Assembly (NCBI GenBank): GCA_963744735.1
Contig: CAVUVH010000034.1
Coordinates: 124,001 to 188,000 of the forward strand
Direction: 5' to 3'
DNA from: RPQJ01 sp963744735
Lineage (GTDB): Bacteria; Pseudomonadota; Gammaproteobacteria; Steroidobacterales; Steroidobacteraceae
Length of the DNA: 64,000 nt
Position numbers and translations under genes: made by a program
Shown here: in pieces, positions 39,783 through 47,780 of the stretch
How positions within the stretch are numbered: position 1 is the first letter of the stretch
Layout of the letters: every line of letters begins with the position of its first letter
Notes under the pieces: model-generated
What the model was told of the DNA's origin: nothing
What the model saw: only the letters and a program-made list of their open reading frames with translations
Databases searched by the model: none

Positions 39783-39817
39783 TTGTCCACAATGCCTGTG
39801 GAAAACGTTGTGGATGA
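39783..39817. promoter_or_regulatory. Cluster of three DnaA-box-like nonamers upstream of priA
   Basis: TTGTCCACA at 39783-39791, and on the opposite strand TTTTCCACA and TCATCCACA (read from TGTGGAAAA at 39797 and TGTGGATGA at 39809), all near the DnaA consensus TTATNCACA. Three within 35 bp, 20-54 bp before the priA start, suggest DnaA-linked control of priA or a local initiator-binding site. Confidence 0.45.
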
Positions 39818-40097
39818 ACTGCGGGAAGGTGCTCCAAGTGCCGAATCCGCCGGGAGGTTTGTCAGAATGCCGAGAATTTCGCCGTCGCGGTGAATTTTAC
39901 TTTGAATTCATTGGTTTACGAATGACTTTCCAATGCTGGACCCGGTCTCGACGCGCGCTGCACGGAGCCCTGGCCGGCCACCCGGCGGTCGCTCCACCGG
40001 GCCGGGTGCACAAATCCCGTGGCGCGGTTGTCAACCCAGTCGCACGCAAGACGTTGATTGGACAACAGGATGATGGCGGCGCGGGGAGCGCGGGTCC
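39818..40097. other. Intergenic region between priA and the ECF sigma gene
   Basis: 280 bp with no credible gene. It holds a short AT-rich block (TGAATTTTACTTTGAATTCA near 39891-39910) and a Pro/Gly-coding-like GC-rich part that shows no conserved protein. Promoters for priA (minus) and the sigma-factor operon (plus) must lie here. Confidence 0.5.
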
Positions 40098-40730
40098 ATG
40101 GTCGACAGCGCTTTGCTAGTCTCGGTTCGTCGCGATGGCCTGCCGGGCAACGCCCACGCCGCCGCACTGGAGGATCGTCTGGACGCCGCTCAGGCCCGTG
40201 AACTCGACCGGTTCCTCGCAGGAGTCGAGCGCCGCGCTTTTCGCATCGCGCAGCTCGCCTTGCGCGACACCGACGACGCGCATGACGTCGTGCAGGTCGC
40301 GATGCTGCAGCTGGCGCAGAAGTATTCGTCGCGGCCGGTGGCGGAGTGGAAGCCCTTGTTCTATCGCATTCTTTATAACGGCATCCATGACCAGCAGCGG
40401 CGGCGCGGGGTGCGACGGCGGTTCTTCGGGTTGCTGCCAGGCGCAGGCCGTGCGGACGAAGAGCCGGGTGACGATCCGCTGGAGCAGGTGCCCGATACCC
40501 GACCCGAGCCCGTGCTGCAGCTGGAGACGGCGGAGGCCATGCAGCACCTGGAAGCGGCGCTCGGCCAGTTGCCGCCGCGCCAGCTCGAGGCCTTTTCCCT
40601 GCGCTGCCTGGAGGGGCTCGATGTCGCCGCCACGGCGGCCGCGATGGGCTGCAGCGAAGGCAGCGTCAAGACACATTACTTCCGCGCGCTGCAGGTGCTG
40701 CGCGGTGCACTGGCCGAGGTACGCACATGA
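40098..40730 (+). CDS. ECF-type RNA polymerase sigma factor
   Basis: 210 residues. Region 2 is DTDDAHDVVQVAMLQLAQKY and WKPLFYRILYNGIHDQQRRR; region 4 is ALGQLPPRQLEAFSLRCLEG with helix-turn-helix DVAATAAAMGCSEGSVKTHY. It heads a four-gene set with tightly overlapping ends (ATGA with the next gene). The next protein, with one membrane helix, is the probable anti-sigma factor. This sigma/single-pass protein/small secreted protein/DUF3106 order is met in many gammaproteobacteria. The target regulon is unknown. Confidence 0.88.
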   Translation: MVDSALLVSVRRDGLPGNAHAAALEDRLDAAQARELDRFLAGVERRAFRIAQLALRDTDDAHDVVQVAMLQLAQKYSSRPVAEWKPLFYRILYNGIHDQQRRRGVRRRFFGLLPGAGRADEEPGDDPLEQVPDTRPEPVLQLETAEAMQHLEAALGQLPPRQLEAFSLRCLEGLDVAATAAAMGCSEGSVKTHYFRALQVLRGALAEVRT

Positions 40731-41162
40731 ATGACCCCGCAAGCGAACGCAGCGATCCGGACTTCGAGCGCCAGCTGCGCACCACGTTCGACGCGAGCCT
40801 GAACGGGCTGGACGCGAGGACCCTGTCGCGACTGAACCGGTCCAGGCAGCAGGCAGTCGAGGCGGCGCAGCGCCGGCCGCTGTGGTCGGGCCGCAGCGGC
40901 TGGACCACCTGGGCACCGCTCGGCGCGCTGGCGGCCGGCGTACTGGTGGCAGTCGTCGTGTGGCGCATGCCGGGCGAGTCGCCGGCACCGGTGACGGCGC
41001 AGGGCCGTCGTCGCGCCCACCGTCCCGGCGGCGGACTTGCTGCCTGAGCCACTCGAACTGCTGACCTCGAGCGAGGACCTCGAACTCGCCGCCGCGGCCG
41101 ATCTCGATTTCTATGCCTGGGTCGAACTCACGACGGCCGACGCCGCCGATGGAGTGGGGTGA
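40727..41162 (+). CDS. Single-pass membrane protein, probable anti-sigma factor, one frame break
   Basis: About 144 residues after removing one extra base near 41002. The cytosolic N-terminus (MNDPASERSDPDFERQLRTT, LSRLNRSRQQAVEAAQRRP) precedes one helix (TTWAPLGALAAGVLVAVVVW), and the periplasmic tail is acidic (PLELLTSSEDLELAAAADLD). The start overlaps the sigma-factor stop by four bases. Size, topology and position fit an anti-sigma regulator of the upstream ECF factor; no zinc-binding anti-sigma motif is present. Confidence 0.65.
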
Positions 41163-41163
41163 C

Positions 41164-41446
41164 ATGGGCAAGCGCCGCACGACACGCCCGGCAGGCGCCT
41201 TGCTGCTCGCAGCGATGTCTGCGGGGGGCATTGCGTCGGCCGCAGACGTACCGCCGCTGCCGGAGGATTTCCTGGAGTACCTCGGCAGCTGGGAAACCGA
41301 CGACGGCTGACTGGCTGGTCGCCAATGCCGCGGCGACACCCACGGCAGTGCAGACCCCTGCGGCCGCGGTTGCAGTGCCGGGCCGGCCACCCGCAGCAGA
41401 GCCAAGCGGCGTACAGACGCCGGCCATGACGGAGCGCAAGCCATGA
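41164..41446 (+). CDS. Small secreted acidic protein of the sigma-factor operon, one frame break
   Basis: About 93 residues after removing one extra base near 41305. Signal peptide (RRTTRPAGALLLAAMSAGGI, cleavage after ASA), then DVPPLPEDFLEYLGSWETDD and a Pro/Ala-rich tail ending MTERKP. The motif LPEDFLEYLGSW is typical of small uncharacterised proteins between the anti-sigma and DUF3106 genes in this operon type. Its stop overlaps the next ATG. Confidence 0.6.
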
Positions 41447-42013
41447 AGCATCACAACCCATCACTCTTGCTGCCCTGGCCGCCTGCGCATGGCTGGCCTG
41501 CAGCGCGCCTGCGGGCGCGGCCGACACCGGCACCGCTCATCGTCCAGCACCGCACAGCCCGCGGCCATGCCGTGGGAGCAGCTCACCCCGGCACAGCAGC
41601 AGACGCTCGCGCCCTACCGCGAGCGCTGGAACCAGCTGCCGCCGGAGCGCCAGCAGGCGATGGCGCGCGGCGCCGAGCGCTGGCAGCAGATGACGCCCGA
41701 GCAGCAGGCGCAGGCGCAGCAGCGATTCAAGCAGTGGCAGGGGCTGCCGCCGGCCGAGCGGCAGCAGGCACGGCAGCGGTATCAGCAGTTTCGCAACCTG
41801 CCGCCCGGGGAGCAGCAGCGGCTGCGCGAGGCGTATCGCAAGTACAACTCGCTGCCGCCGGAGCAGCGCGAGGAGTTGCGCGAGCGCTGGCAGGACATGA
41901 CGCCGGAGCAGCGGCAGAAAATGAAAGAGCGCTGGAAGAACGCGACGCCCGAGCAGCGCGAGCGGATGAAGCGGCGCATGCAGGAGAGGCCGCCGCGCAC
42001 GCCGGTCACCTGA
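41443..42013 (+). CDS. DUF3106 periplasmic protein with PPE/Q repeats, frame disturbed at the N-terminus
   Basis: About 190 residues. The body has degenerate 22-residue repeats: PWEQLTPAQQQTLAPYRERW, NQLPPERQQAMARGAERW, QQMTPEQQAQAQQRFKQW and so on, ending EQRERMKRRMQERPPRTPVT. This is the DUF3106 pattern, a charged helical protein. The signal peptide is visible only in another frame (LAALAACAWLACSAPAGAAD), so the first 45 codons contain two frame changes, here better explained by missing bases near 41455 and 41530. Resembles periplasmic chaperone-like sensors (CpxP/CnrX-like architecture), possibly feeding the anti-sigma factor. Confidence 0.7.
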
Positions 42014-42095
42014 TCGGTGTCGCCGCGGCCGGCGCCTGACGGCTGTCGCCACGGCCGGCGTGGGGCTTCAACTTCGCTCCGGGTCTCGCGCGCTT

Positions 42096-42128
42096 CGTTG
42101 ATTTGATGGGCGACCCATCAAATCAACG
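42096..42128. repeat. Perfect 15-bp palindrome with 3-nt loop
   Basis: CGTTGATTTGATGGG, loop CGA, then its exact reverse complement. It lies between the DUF3106 stop (42013) and the stop of the convergent M14 gene (42268). No T-run follows on either strand, so it is not a standard intrinsic terminator; it could still end transcripts, or be a protein-binding or cruciform site. The surrounding 240 bp hold no gene. Confidence 0.75.
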
Positions 42129-42267
42129 GCGACCCTTGCTCGAGCGGGCGTTCGGCGATGGTGGCCGCGACAGGTCGGAAATATTGCAGCCGCCTCACGC
42201 CTGCGCTCGAGCTGCGGCGCTCGACACGGAGCGCCGTCGAAGCCCCGCGCCGACTGCCAGCCGGCTG

Positions 42268-43383
42268 TCACTCGTCGCCGTTGTATTCGCAGCCGCCATC
42301 CTTGCATGTGTCACTGTTGGTAAGAATGCTGACGACATCGACGCCTCTTTCTCGAACGGCGTCGGTGCCGATGATGGCCACGCGTCCGTCGACTTCGGCG
42401 ATGTATTCATGTACGACTTCGCCGAAAGCATTTTTCTGCACGGCCACTTTCTGGCCCTTGGTCACCCAATCATCGATTTTGACAAACAGCTCGGTGAAGC
42501 CGCTGTTGTCGGCAAACATGTCGACCAGCTTGTTGCCGATGAAGACATTCCGGTCCATGGCCGTCTGGCCCATCGGGCGATCATGCATCTTGTAGTACGA
42601 CATCACATTGCCAACGCCCAGGACGCCGGCGTCGATCATGTCCTGATCGAAACTGCGGGGGCCGCCCAGCTCCAGGGTGAAGGCCGGAATTCCGGCCGCG
42701 ACCAGGGCGGACGACAAGGAGCCGCCGGTGCCCTGGAATAGGTAGATCTGGTCCAGCGGAAACAGCTTCGAAAGATGCAGGGCTTCCTTGTCCTTGCTGC
42801 TGGTGAATGAAAACAGGCCGAAATCGATGCCATTGCCGCCGGTATGGATGTCAACGCCGATATCGGCATTGCCTTTGATCAGTCGGTTCATCAGCAGCCA
42901 GGAATGCCGTTGGACGGTGTTGCCGTTTTCATCGCCCGGCCAGGTGCGGTTCGGATTGATCAGGCTGTGGCCGAGGTCCATCCACAGCCACCCGCGCGTC
43001 GTGTGTTCGACGCCGGGCCGGCTGGATCCTACGACGCCGATGACGGCGCCCGAGAGCTTCGACGGATCCAGTTCCGCAAACACTTTCAGGACGGTGCCGA
43101 TGGGATTGAGTTCGTCACCGTGAACGCCGGAGACCAGCAACAGGCGCTTGCCGGGCGCAACACCCTTGGCAACCATGACCGGCACGTACCAGTGCTGGCC
43201 GGTGCCCATCTCGACGCCCTTGAATAGAAATTTGTGTATTTGTCCCGGCGCCAGGTCGTTCACATCGAGCTGGCTGATGACTTTCTTTCCTTCAATCGTG
43301 TCGCCGGTATAGACCGTGGCGGCAAATGCAGGCGTTGCCATCGAGCAAAGAAGGATTGCTGCGATGTGGAGTGCGAACTTCAT
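42268..43383 (-). CDS. Periplasmic succinylglutamate desuccinylase/aspartoacylase-like M14 enzyme
   Basis: 371 residues, signal peptide MKFALHIAAILLCSMATPAF (cleavage AFA|AT). Zinc-ligand motif SGVHGDELNP (His, Glu) and the third His in GVDIHTGGNG; substrate-binding NRTWPGDENG; a late Glu in FTLELGG is the likely general base. The C-terminal domain (VDMFADNSGFTELFVKIDDW, EYIAEVDGRVAIIG) is the beta-barrel tail of AstE/AspA. Cytosolic AstE-type enzymes lack a signal peptide, so this is an exported deacylase of unknown substrate. Base composition is visibly less GC-rich than its neighbours, hinting at transfer. Ends with Cys-rich DTCKDGGCEYNGDE. Confidence 0.82.
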   Translation of the reverse strand: MKFALHIAAILLCSMATPAFAATVYTGDTIEGKKVISQLDVNDLAPGQIHKFLFKGVEMGTGQHWYVPVMVAKGVAPGKRLLLVSGVHGDELNPIGTVLKVFAELDPSKLSGAVIGVVGSSRPGVEHTTRGWLWMDLGHSLINPNRTWPGDENGNTVQRHSWLLMNRLIKGNADIGVDIHTGGNGIDFGLFSFTSSKDKEALHLSKLFPLDQIYLFQGTGGSLSSALVAAGIPAFTLELGGPRSFDQDMIDAGVLGVGNVMSYYKMHDRPMGQTAMDRNVFIGNKLVDMFADNSGFTELFVKIDDWVTKGQKVAVQKNAFGEVVHEYIAEVDGRVAIIGTDAVRERGVDVVSILTNSDTCKDGGCEYNGDE

Positions 43384-43500
43384 TTCGACTTCCTTGTGTT
43401 AAGGGGTCCGATGGAAGGGTAGGTCTGGTCAAATGACCATGGCAGGCATTCCCCGTGGAGCATCGACACCACGATCGGCAAGCGGGCCTTGTCAATGCGC

Positions 43501-44913
43501 TCAGCCCTTCAGCGCGACCAGCACCTCGTCCAGCATCTTCTTCGCGTCGCCGAACAGCATCCGGTTGTTCTCCTTGTAGAACAGCGGATTGTCGACGCCG
43601 GCGTAGCCCGAGGCCATCGAGCGCTTCATCACGATCGAGGTCTTCGACTTCCACACCTGCAGCACCGGCATGCCGGCGATCGGGCTCGCGGGATCGTCCT
43701 CGGCTGCGGGGTTCACGATGTCGTTCGCGCCGATGACCATCGACACGTCCGTGTCCGGGAAGTCGTCGTTGAGTTCGTCCATCTCCATGACGATGTCGTA
43801 CGGTACCTTGGCCTCGGCCAGCAGCACGTTCATGTGGCCCGGCATGCGGCCCGCGACCGGGTGGATGCCGAAGCGCACGTTGACGCCCTTCTCGCGCAGG
43901 TGCTTCGTGATCTCGTACACCGTGTGCTGTGCCTGCGCGACGGCCATGCCGTAGCCCGGCACGATGATCACGCTCTTCGCGTCACGCAGCAGTTCCGCGG
44001 TTTCGACGGCGCTGATCGCCGTCACTTCGCCGGCAGGCTCCGCGCCGGCGCCCGCGGCCGGTGCCGCACCGCCGCCGGTGCCGAAGCCGCCCGCGATGAC
44101 GCTGATGAAGTTGCGGTTCATCGCGCGGCACATGATGTACGACAGGATCGCGCCGGAGGAACCCACCAGCGCGCCGGTGACGATCAGCAGGTCGTTGGCG
44201 AGCATGAAGCCCGTCGCCGCCGCCGCCCAGCCGGAGTAGCTGTTCAGCATCGACACCACCACCGGCATGTCGGCGCCGCCGATCGCCATCACCATGTGGA
44301 TGCCGAAGAGCAGCGCGATCACCGTCATCGCGGCGAGCGGCCACATGCCGGCGTCGACGCTGTGCGCGCCCAGGAACTGGAAGCCGAACCACACCACGCC
44401 GAGCAGGCCGGCGAGGTTGAGCCAGTGCCTTCCCGGCAGCAGCATCGGCTTGCCGCCGATCTTGCCGGACAGCTTGCCGAAGGCGATGACCGAGCCCGAG
44501 AACGTCACGGCGCCGATCAGGATGCCGATGTAGATCTCGACTTCATGGATCGCCTTCTCGGCACCCTCGAACGCCACCGACGTGTCGACGTAGCTGGCAA
44601 AGCCCACCAGGCAGGCGGCGAGGCCGACCAGGCTGTGCATCAGCGCGACCAGCTCGGGCATCTGCGTCATCTGCACTTTCCTGGCGGCGTACAGGCCGAC
44701 CGCACCGCCTACGGCGAGCGAGCCGACGATCCACGGGATGCCGGCCGCCGTGACGCGTGGACCGAACACCGTGGCCAGCACGGCGATGGTCATGCCGACC
44801 ATGCCGAACAGGTTGCCGCGGCGCGCGGTCTCCGGGTTCGACAGGCCGCCGAGGCTCAGGATGAACAGGATGGTGGCGGCGATGTACGCCATCGAGGCGA
44901 GGTTTGCTGACAT
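43501..44913 (-). CDS. pntB: Proton-translocating NAD(P) transhydrogenase, beta subunit
   Basis: 470 residues. About nine membrane helices, then the soluble NADP-binding dIII domain with VIIVPGYGMAVAQAQHTVYE, FGIHPVAGRMPGHMNVLLAE, MVIGANDIVNPAAEDDPASP and YKENNRMLFGDAKK, all diagnostic of PntB. Pairs with PntA to drive NADPH formation from NADH with the proton gradient. Twelve bases downstream of pntA on the same strand. No frame breaks. Confidence 0.96.
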   Translation of the reverse strand: MSANLASMAYIAATILFILSLGGLSNPETARRGNLFGMVGMTIAVLATVFGPRVTAAGIPWIVGSLAVGGAVGLYAARKVQMTQMPELVALMHSLVGLAACLVGFASYVDTSVAFEGAEKAIHEVEIYIGILIGAVTFSGSVIAFGKLSGKIGGKPMLLPGRHWLNLAGLLGVVWFGFQFLGAHSVDAGMWPLAAMTVIALLFGIHMVMAIGGADMPVVVSMLNSYSGWAAAATGFMLANDLLIVTGALVGSSGAILSYIMCRAMNRNFISVIAGGFGTGGGAAPAAGAGAEPAGEVTAISAVETAELLRDAKSVIIVPGYGMAVAQAQHTVYEITKHLREKGVNVRFGIHPVAGRMPGHMNVLLAEAKVPYDIVMEMDELNDDFPDTDVSMVIGANDIVNPAAEDDPASPIAGMPVLQVWKSKTSIVMKRSMASGYAGVDNPLFYKENNRMLFGDAKKMLDEVLVALKG

Positions 44914-44925
44914 GCCTGCGCTCCC

Positions 44926-46521
44926 TTATTTGCGGAACATCGCAAGCATGCGACGGGTCACGGCGAAACCGCCGAACATGTTGACCGCGGTCAGGGTCAG
45001 TGCGACGACCGCGAGTCCGAGGATCAGCGCATTGGGCCGTCCTTCGCTGCCGAGCCCGAGCGGCGGCGCCACCTGCACCAGCGCGCCGAGCGCGATGATG
45101 CTCGAGATCGCGTTGGTGACGCTCATCAGCGGCGTGTGCAGCGCCGGCGTGACGTTCCACACCACCATGTAGCCGACGAAGCACGCCAGCACGAACACGG
45201 TGAAGTGCGAGAGGAACGAAGCCGGCGCGAACGCGCCGACCAGCCAGAACAGCAGGGCGCCCGCGCCAAAGATCACGGCGAGGCTGCGGGCGGAGGCCGG
45301 CTCACCCGCGCCGTGGCCATGGCCGGACTTCTTTGCCGGGGCCGCAGCCGCGGCCGCCGGTTTGGCCTTGGGCGCCGCCGCCGGCAGCTTGGGTGGCGGT
45401 GGCGGCCAGGTGATGGCGCCGTCCTTGATGACGGTCAGGCCGCGGATCGCGTCGTCGTCCATGTTGACGTTGATCGAGCCGTCCTTAGGTCTGCAGAGTT
45501 CTTCCGTCAGGCGCAGCAGGTTGGTCGAATAGAGCGTCGACGACTGCTTCGCCAGGCGGCTGGCGAGATCGGTGTAGCCGACGATCGTGACGCCATGCCG
45601 CACCACGGCCTCGCCGGGGACGGTGAGTTCGCAGTTGCCGCCCTGCTCGGCGGCCATGTCGACGATGACGCTGCCCGGCTTCATGCTCTGCACCATCGCG
45701 GCGGTGATGAGCTTGGGCGCTGGCTTGCCCGGGATCAGCGCGGTCGTGATGATGATGTCGGCGTCCCGGGCCTGCTGCGCGTACATCTCGCGCTGGGCCT
45801 GCTGGAAGCCTTCGCTCATCACCTTGGCGTAGCCGCCGCCGCCCGAACCTTCTTCCTCGTAGTCGACCTTGACGAATTCGCCGCCCAGCGAGACCACCTG
45901 GTCGGCGACTTCGGCGCGCGTGTCGTTGGCGCGCACGATGGCGCCCAGGTTGGCCGCCGTGCCGATGGCGGCGAGGCCCGCGACACCGGCGCCGGCGATG
46001 AACACCTTGGCCGGCGGGATCTTGCCGGCCGCCGTGATCTGGCCGTTGAAGAAACGGCCGAAGGCGTTGGCCGCCTCGATCACCGCGCGGTAACCGCTGA
46101 TGCTCGCCATGGAGGTGAGCGCATCCATCTTCTGCGCGCGGGAAAGCTGGCGCGGCAGCGAGTCGATCGCGAGCACGGTCAGCCCGCGCGCGGCCATCGC
46201 CTGCATGAGTTCGGGGTTCTGCGCTGGCCAGATGAAGCTGACGAGCGTCGTGCCCGGCTTCATCAGCGCGATTTCATCCGCCGTCGGCGCGCGCACCCGG
46301 AAGACCATGTCGGCGCCGTCGTAGAGCTCGGCGGCATTGCCTGCAATGCGGGCACCGGCGGCCTGGTAGGTGTCGTCGCCGAAATTGGCCGCTGCGCCAG
46401 CGCCGGTTTCGACGCACACGGCGAAGCCCAGCTTCACCAGTTTCTCGACGACTTCCGGGACTGTGGCAACGCGCTTTTCGCCGGCATAGGTCTCGCGCGG
46501 CACGCCGATCGTGATGGGCAT
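44926..46521 (-). CDS. pntA: Proton-translocating NAD(P) transhydrogenase, alpha subunit
   Basis: 531 residues from ATG 46521 (MPITIGVPRETYAGEKRVAT). NAD-binding dI domain with VFIAGAGVAGLAAIGTAANL and RAEVADQVVSLGGEFV; a linker rich in Ala, Pro and Lys with HGHGAG; then four membrane helices (LAVIFGAGALLFWLVGAFAP and following). This is the single-polypeptide alpha form, as in E. coli, rather than split alpha1/alpha2. Two in-frame upstream starts (46545) are less likely. Operon with pntB. Confidence 0.95.
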   Translation of the reverse strand: MPITIGVPRETYAGEKRVATVPEVVEKLVKLGFAVCVETGAGAAANFGDDTYQAAGARIAGNAAELYDGADMVFRVRAPTADEIALMKPGTTLVSFIWPAQNPELMQAMAARGLTVLAIDSLPRQLSRAQKMDALTSMASISGYRAVIEAANAFGRFFNGQITAAGKIPPAKVFIAGAGVAGLAAIGTAANLGAIVRANDTRAEVADQVVSLGGEFVKVDYEEEGSGGGGYAKVMSEGFQQAQREMYAQQARDADIIITTALIPGKPAPKLITAAMVQSMKPGSVIVDMAAEQGGNCELTVPGEAVVRHGVTIVGYTDLASRLAKQSSTLYSTNLLRLTEELCRPKDGSINVNMDDDAIRGLTVIKDGAITWPPPPPKLPAAAPKAKPAAAAAAPAKKSGHGHGAGEPASARSLAVIFGAGALLFWLVGAFAPASFLSHFTVFVLACFVGYMVVWNVTPALHTPLMSVTNAISSIIALGALVQVAPPLGLGSEGRPNALILGLAVVALTLTAVNMFGGFAVTRRMLAMFRK

Positions 46522-46591
46522 CGTCTGGACAACCTCCCCCGCCACCCGGATGCGGCTAAGCCGCTGCCGTGTAAGGGTTATTTGGAATAGT

Positions 46592-46612
46592 CACGGCTGC
46601 AAAACAGCCGTG
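46592..46612. promoter_or_regulatory. Hairpin in the pntA/HNH divergent promoter region
   Basis: CACGGCTG, loop CAAAA, CAGCCGTG: a perfect 8-bp stem within an AT-richer patch (GGTTATTTGGAATAG), between pntA (minus, starts 46521) and the HNH gene (plus, starts 46646). It may be an operator or part of a leader of either gene. Confidence 0.45.
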
Positions 46613-46645
46613 GATTATTGCATAGCGGTGCCGTATCTTCACGGG

Positions 46646-47275
46646 ATGCCCGCAGATTCGCAGTACGCACTTTCGCAGGAGGTCCTGCGGACGGACGTGT
46701 CGGGAATGCCCCTGGAGTGGATCGACTACCGGGACGCCGTGCGGCTGCATTTCATGGGGCAGGTGGCCTACGCGTTCGGCCAGACGCTGTTTTCGCTGCG
46801 CGGCGGCGTCAGCGCGCGCACCGGCGAGCGCACCGTCGTCAAGGTCAGCTCGATCGTGGCGACGGTCGGTCACAGCCACAATCCCGGCAGCCGGCACCAC
46901 GGCTACGTGCCGCCGCTCAACAACGAGACGCTGTTCCGCCGCGACGCCCACCTGTGCCTCTACTGCGCGCAGCGTTTCCCGACCAGCCAGCTGTCGCGTG
47001 ACCACGTCACGCCCCTGTCGCGCGGCGGGCAGGACACCTGGAACAACGTCGTCACCGCCTGCCGGCGCTGCAACAATCTCAAGGCCTGGCGCACCCCGGA
47101 GCAGGCCAAGTTGCAGCTGATCGCGGTGCCGTTCACGCCGAGCTATGCCGAATACATCTACCTGAAAGGCCGGCGGGTGCTGGCCGACCAGATGGAATAC
47201 CTGCTGGCGCATTTCCCGCGCTCCAGCCCGCTGCACGAGCGGCTGCGGCAGGGCGGCGCTGCACCCCGGGGCTAG
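46646..47275 (+). CDS. HNH endonuclease family protein
   Basis: 209 residues. The nuclease motif runs CLYCAQRFPTSQLSRDHV, TPLSRGGQDTWNNVVTA, CRRCNNLKAWRTPEQA: two CxxC zinc pairs, the DH catalytic pair and the central Asn, all intact. The N-terminal 90 residues and the C-terminal YAEYIYLKGRRVLADQMEYL are typical of a chromosomal HNH group widespread in gammaproteobacteria, not of mobile introns. Role unknown, possibly DNA repair. ATG 46646 chosen for its length match. Confidence 0.85.
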   Translation: MPADSQYALSQEVLRTDVSGMPLEWIDYRDAVRLHFMGQVAYAFGQTLFSLRGGVSARTGERTVVKVSSIVATVGHSHNPGSRHHGYVPPLNNETLFRRDAHLCLYCAQRFPTSQLSRDHVTPLSRGGQDTWNNVVTACRRCNNLKAWRTPEQAKLQLIAVPFTPSYAEYIYLKGRRVLADQMEYLLAHFPRSSPLHERLRQGGAAPRG

Positions 47276-47321
47276 CCCGACAGAGTGCGAGCATGCACTG
47301 GCGGTCAGGTGCTGGGTGCAA

Positions 47322-47396
47322 GCATCCGACCCGGGACCTTCCCCCGAGCTTGGAAAGGCAGACACGCGCTCCGGGGAAAGGTCCCGGATCGGATGC
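47322..47396. repeat. REP-like imperfect hairpin R1
   Basis: Arms of about 29 nt (47322-47349 and 47368-47396) with three mismatches enclose the loop core TTGGAAAGGCAGACACGC. The right arm contains CCGGGGAAAGG and CCGGATCGGATGC. It shares loop and stem layout with R2 in the opposite orientation. It lies just past the HNH gene, where it could end or stabilise the transcript. Confidence 0.8.
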
Positions 47397-47568
47397 TCGC
47401 GATACGGCACACGCAGCGTCGCGAGGCGCCGGAACAGACCGCGACATCACCCGACAGCTGGCACGCGGTAGTGAACCGGCAGTAGGCCAAGGTGCACGCG
47501 CGACGCCGGCATGGCGCACGTTCAGCCGGACGGATGCGGAGGTGCCAGCGTCAAGTGGCGTGCGCCGT

Positions 47569-47598
47569 GCAGATTCTCGCGCCTTGGCGAGAATCTGC
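47569..47598. repeat. 12-bp perfect hairpin between the REP-like elements
   Basis: GCAGATTCTCGC, loop GCCTTG, GCGAGAATCTGC. No T-run follows. It lies between R1 and R2 in a gene-free block (47276-47750) and may belong to the same mosaic of palindromes. Confidence 0.7.
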
Positions 47599-47616
47599 TC
47601 AGGCGCTGTCTCGCAG

Positions 47617-47690
47617 GCGGTCGATCCGGTGCCTGTCCCCGGGCGCGTGTCTGCCTTTCCAAGCCCGGGGACAGGCACCGGATCGACCGC
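47617..47690. repeat. REP-like perfect hairpin R2
   Basis: Exactly complementary 27-nt arms (47617-47643 and 47664-47690) around the 20-nt loop CGCGTGTCTGCCTTTCCAAG, which is the reverse complement of the R1 loop. The arms contain GGTGCCTGTCCCCGGG. Relative to R1 the stem bases differ in pairs that keep pairing, so the structure rather than the sequence is conserved. GGGGACAGGCACC-type words are common in REP elements served by RAYT transposases; no such transposase is in the window. Confidence 0.85.
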
Positions 47691-47753
47691 CATCACCGAC
47701 CGCGATCGCGCCTGCCTGCCGTCCGCGCTGGGTCGACGCGACCGACAGGCATG

Positions 47754-47780
47754 AAAAAGGCGCCTCGAAGGCGCCTTTTT
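47754..47780. terminator. Bidirectional intrinsic terminator
   Basis: AAAAAGGCGCCT, loop CGA, AGGCGCCTTTTT. The A and T runs make it usable in both directions. On the minus strand it directly follows the two C-rich-loop hairpins and would end that RNA. Confidence 0.92.

Noticed and set aside
47276..47753. Small protein genes in the REP-like block
   Set aside because: Several short frames exist on both strands, but they all run through the palindromes, have no start context and show no protein-like pattern.
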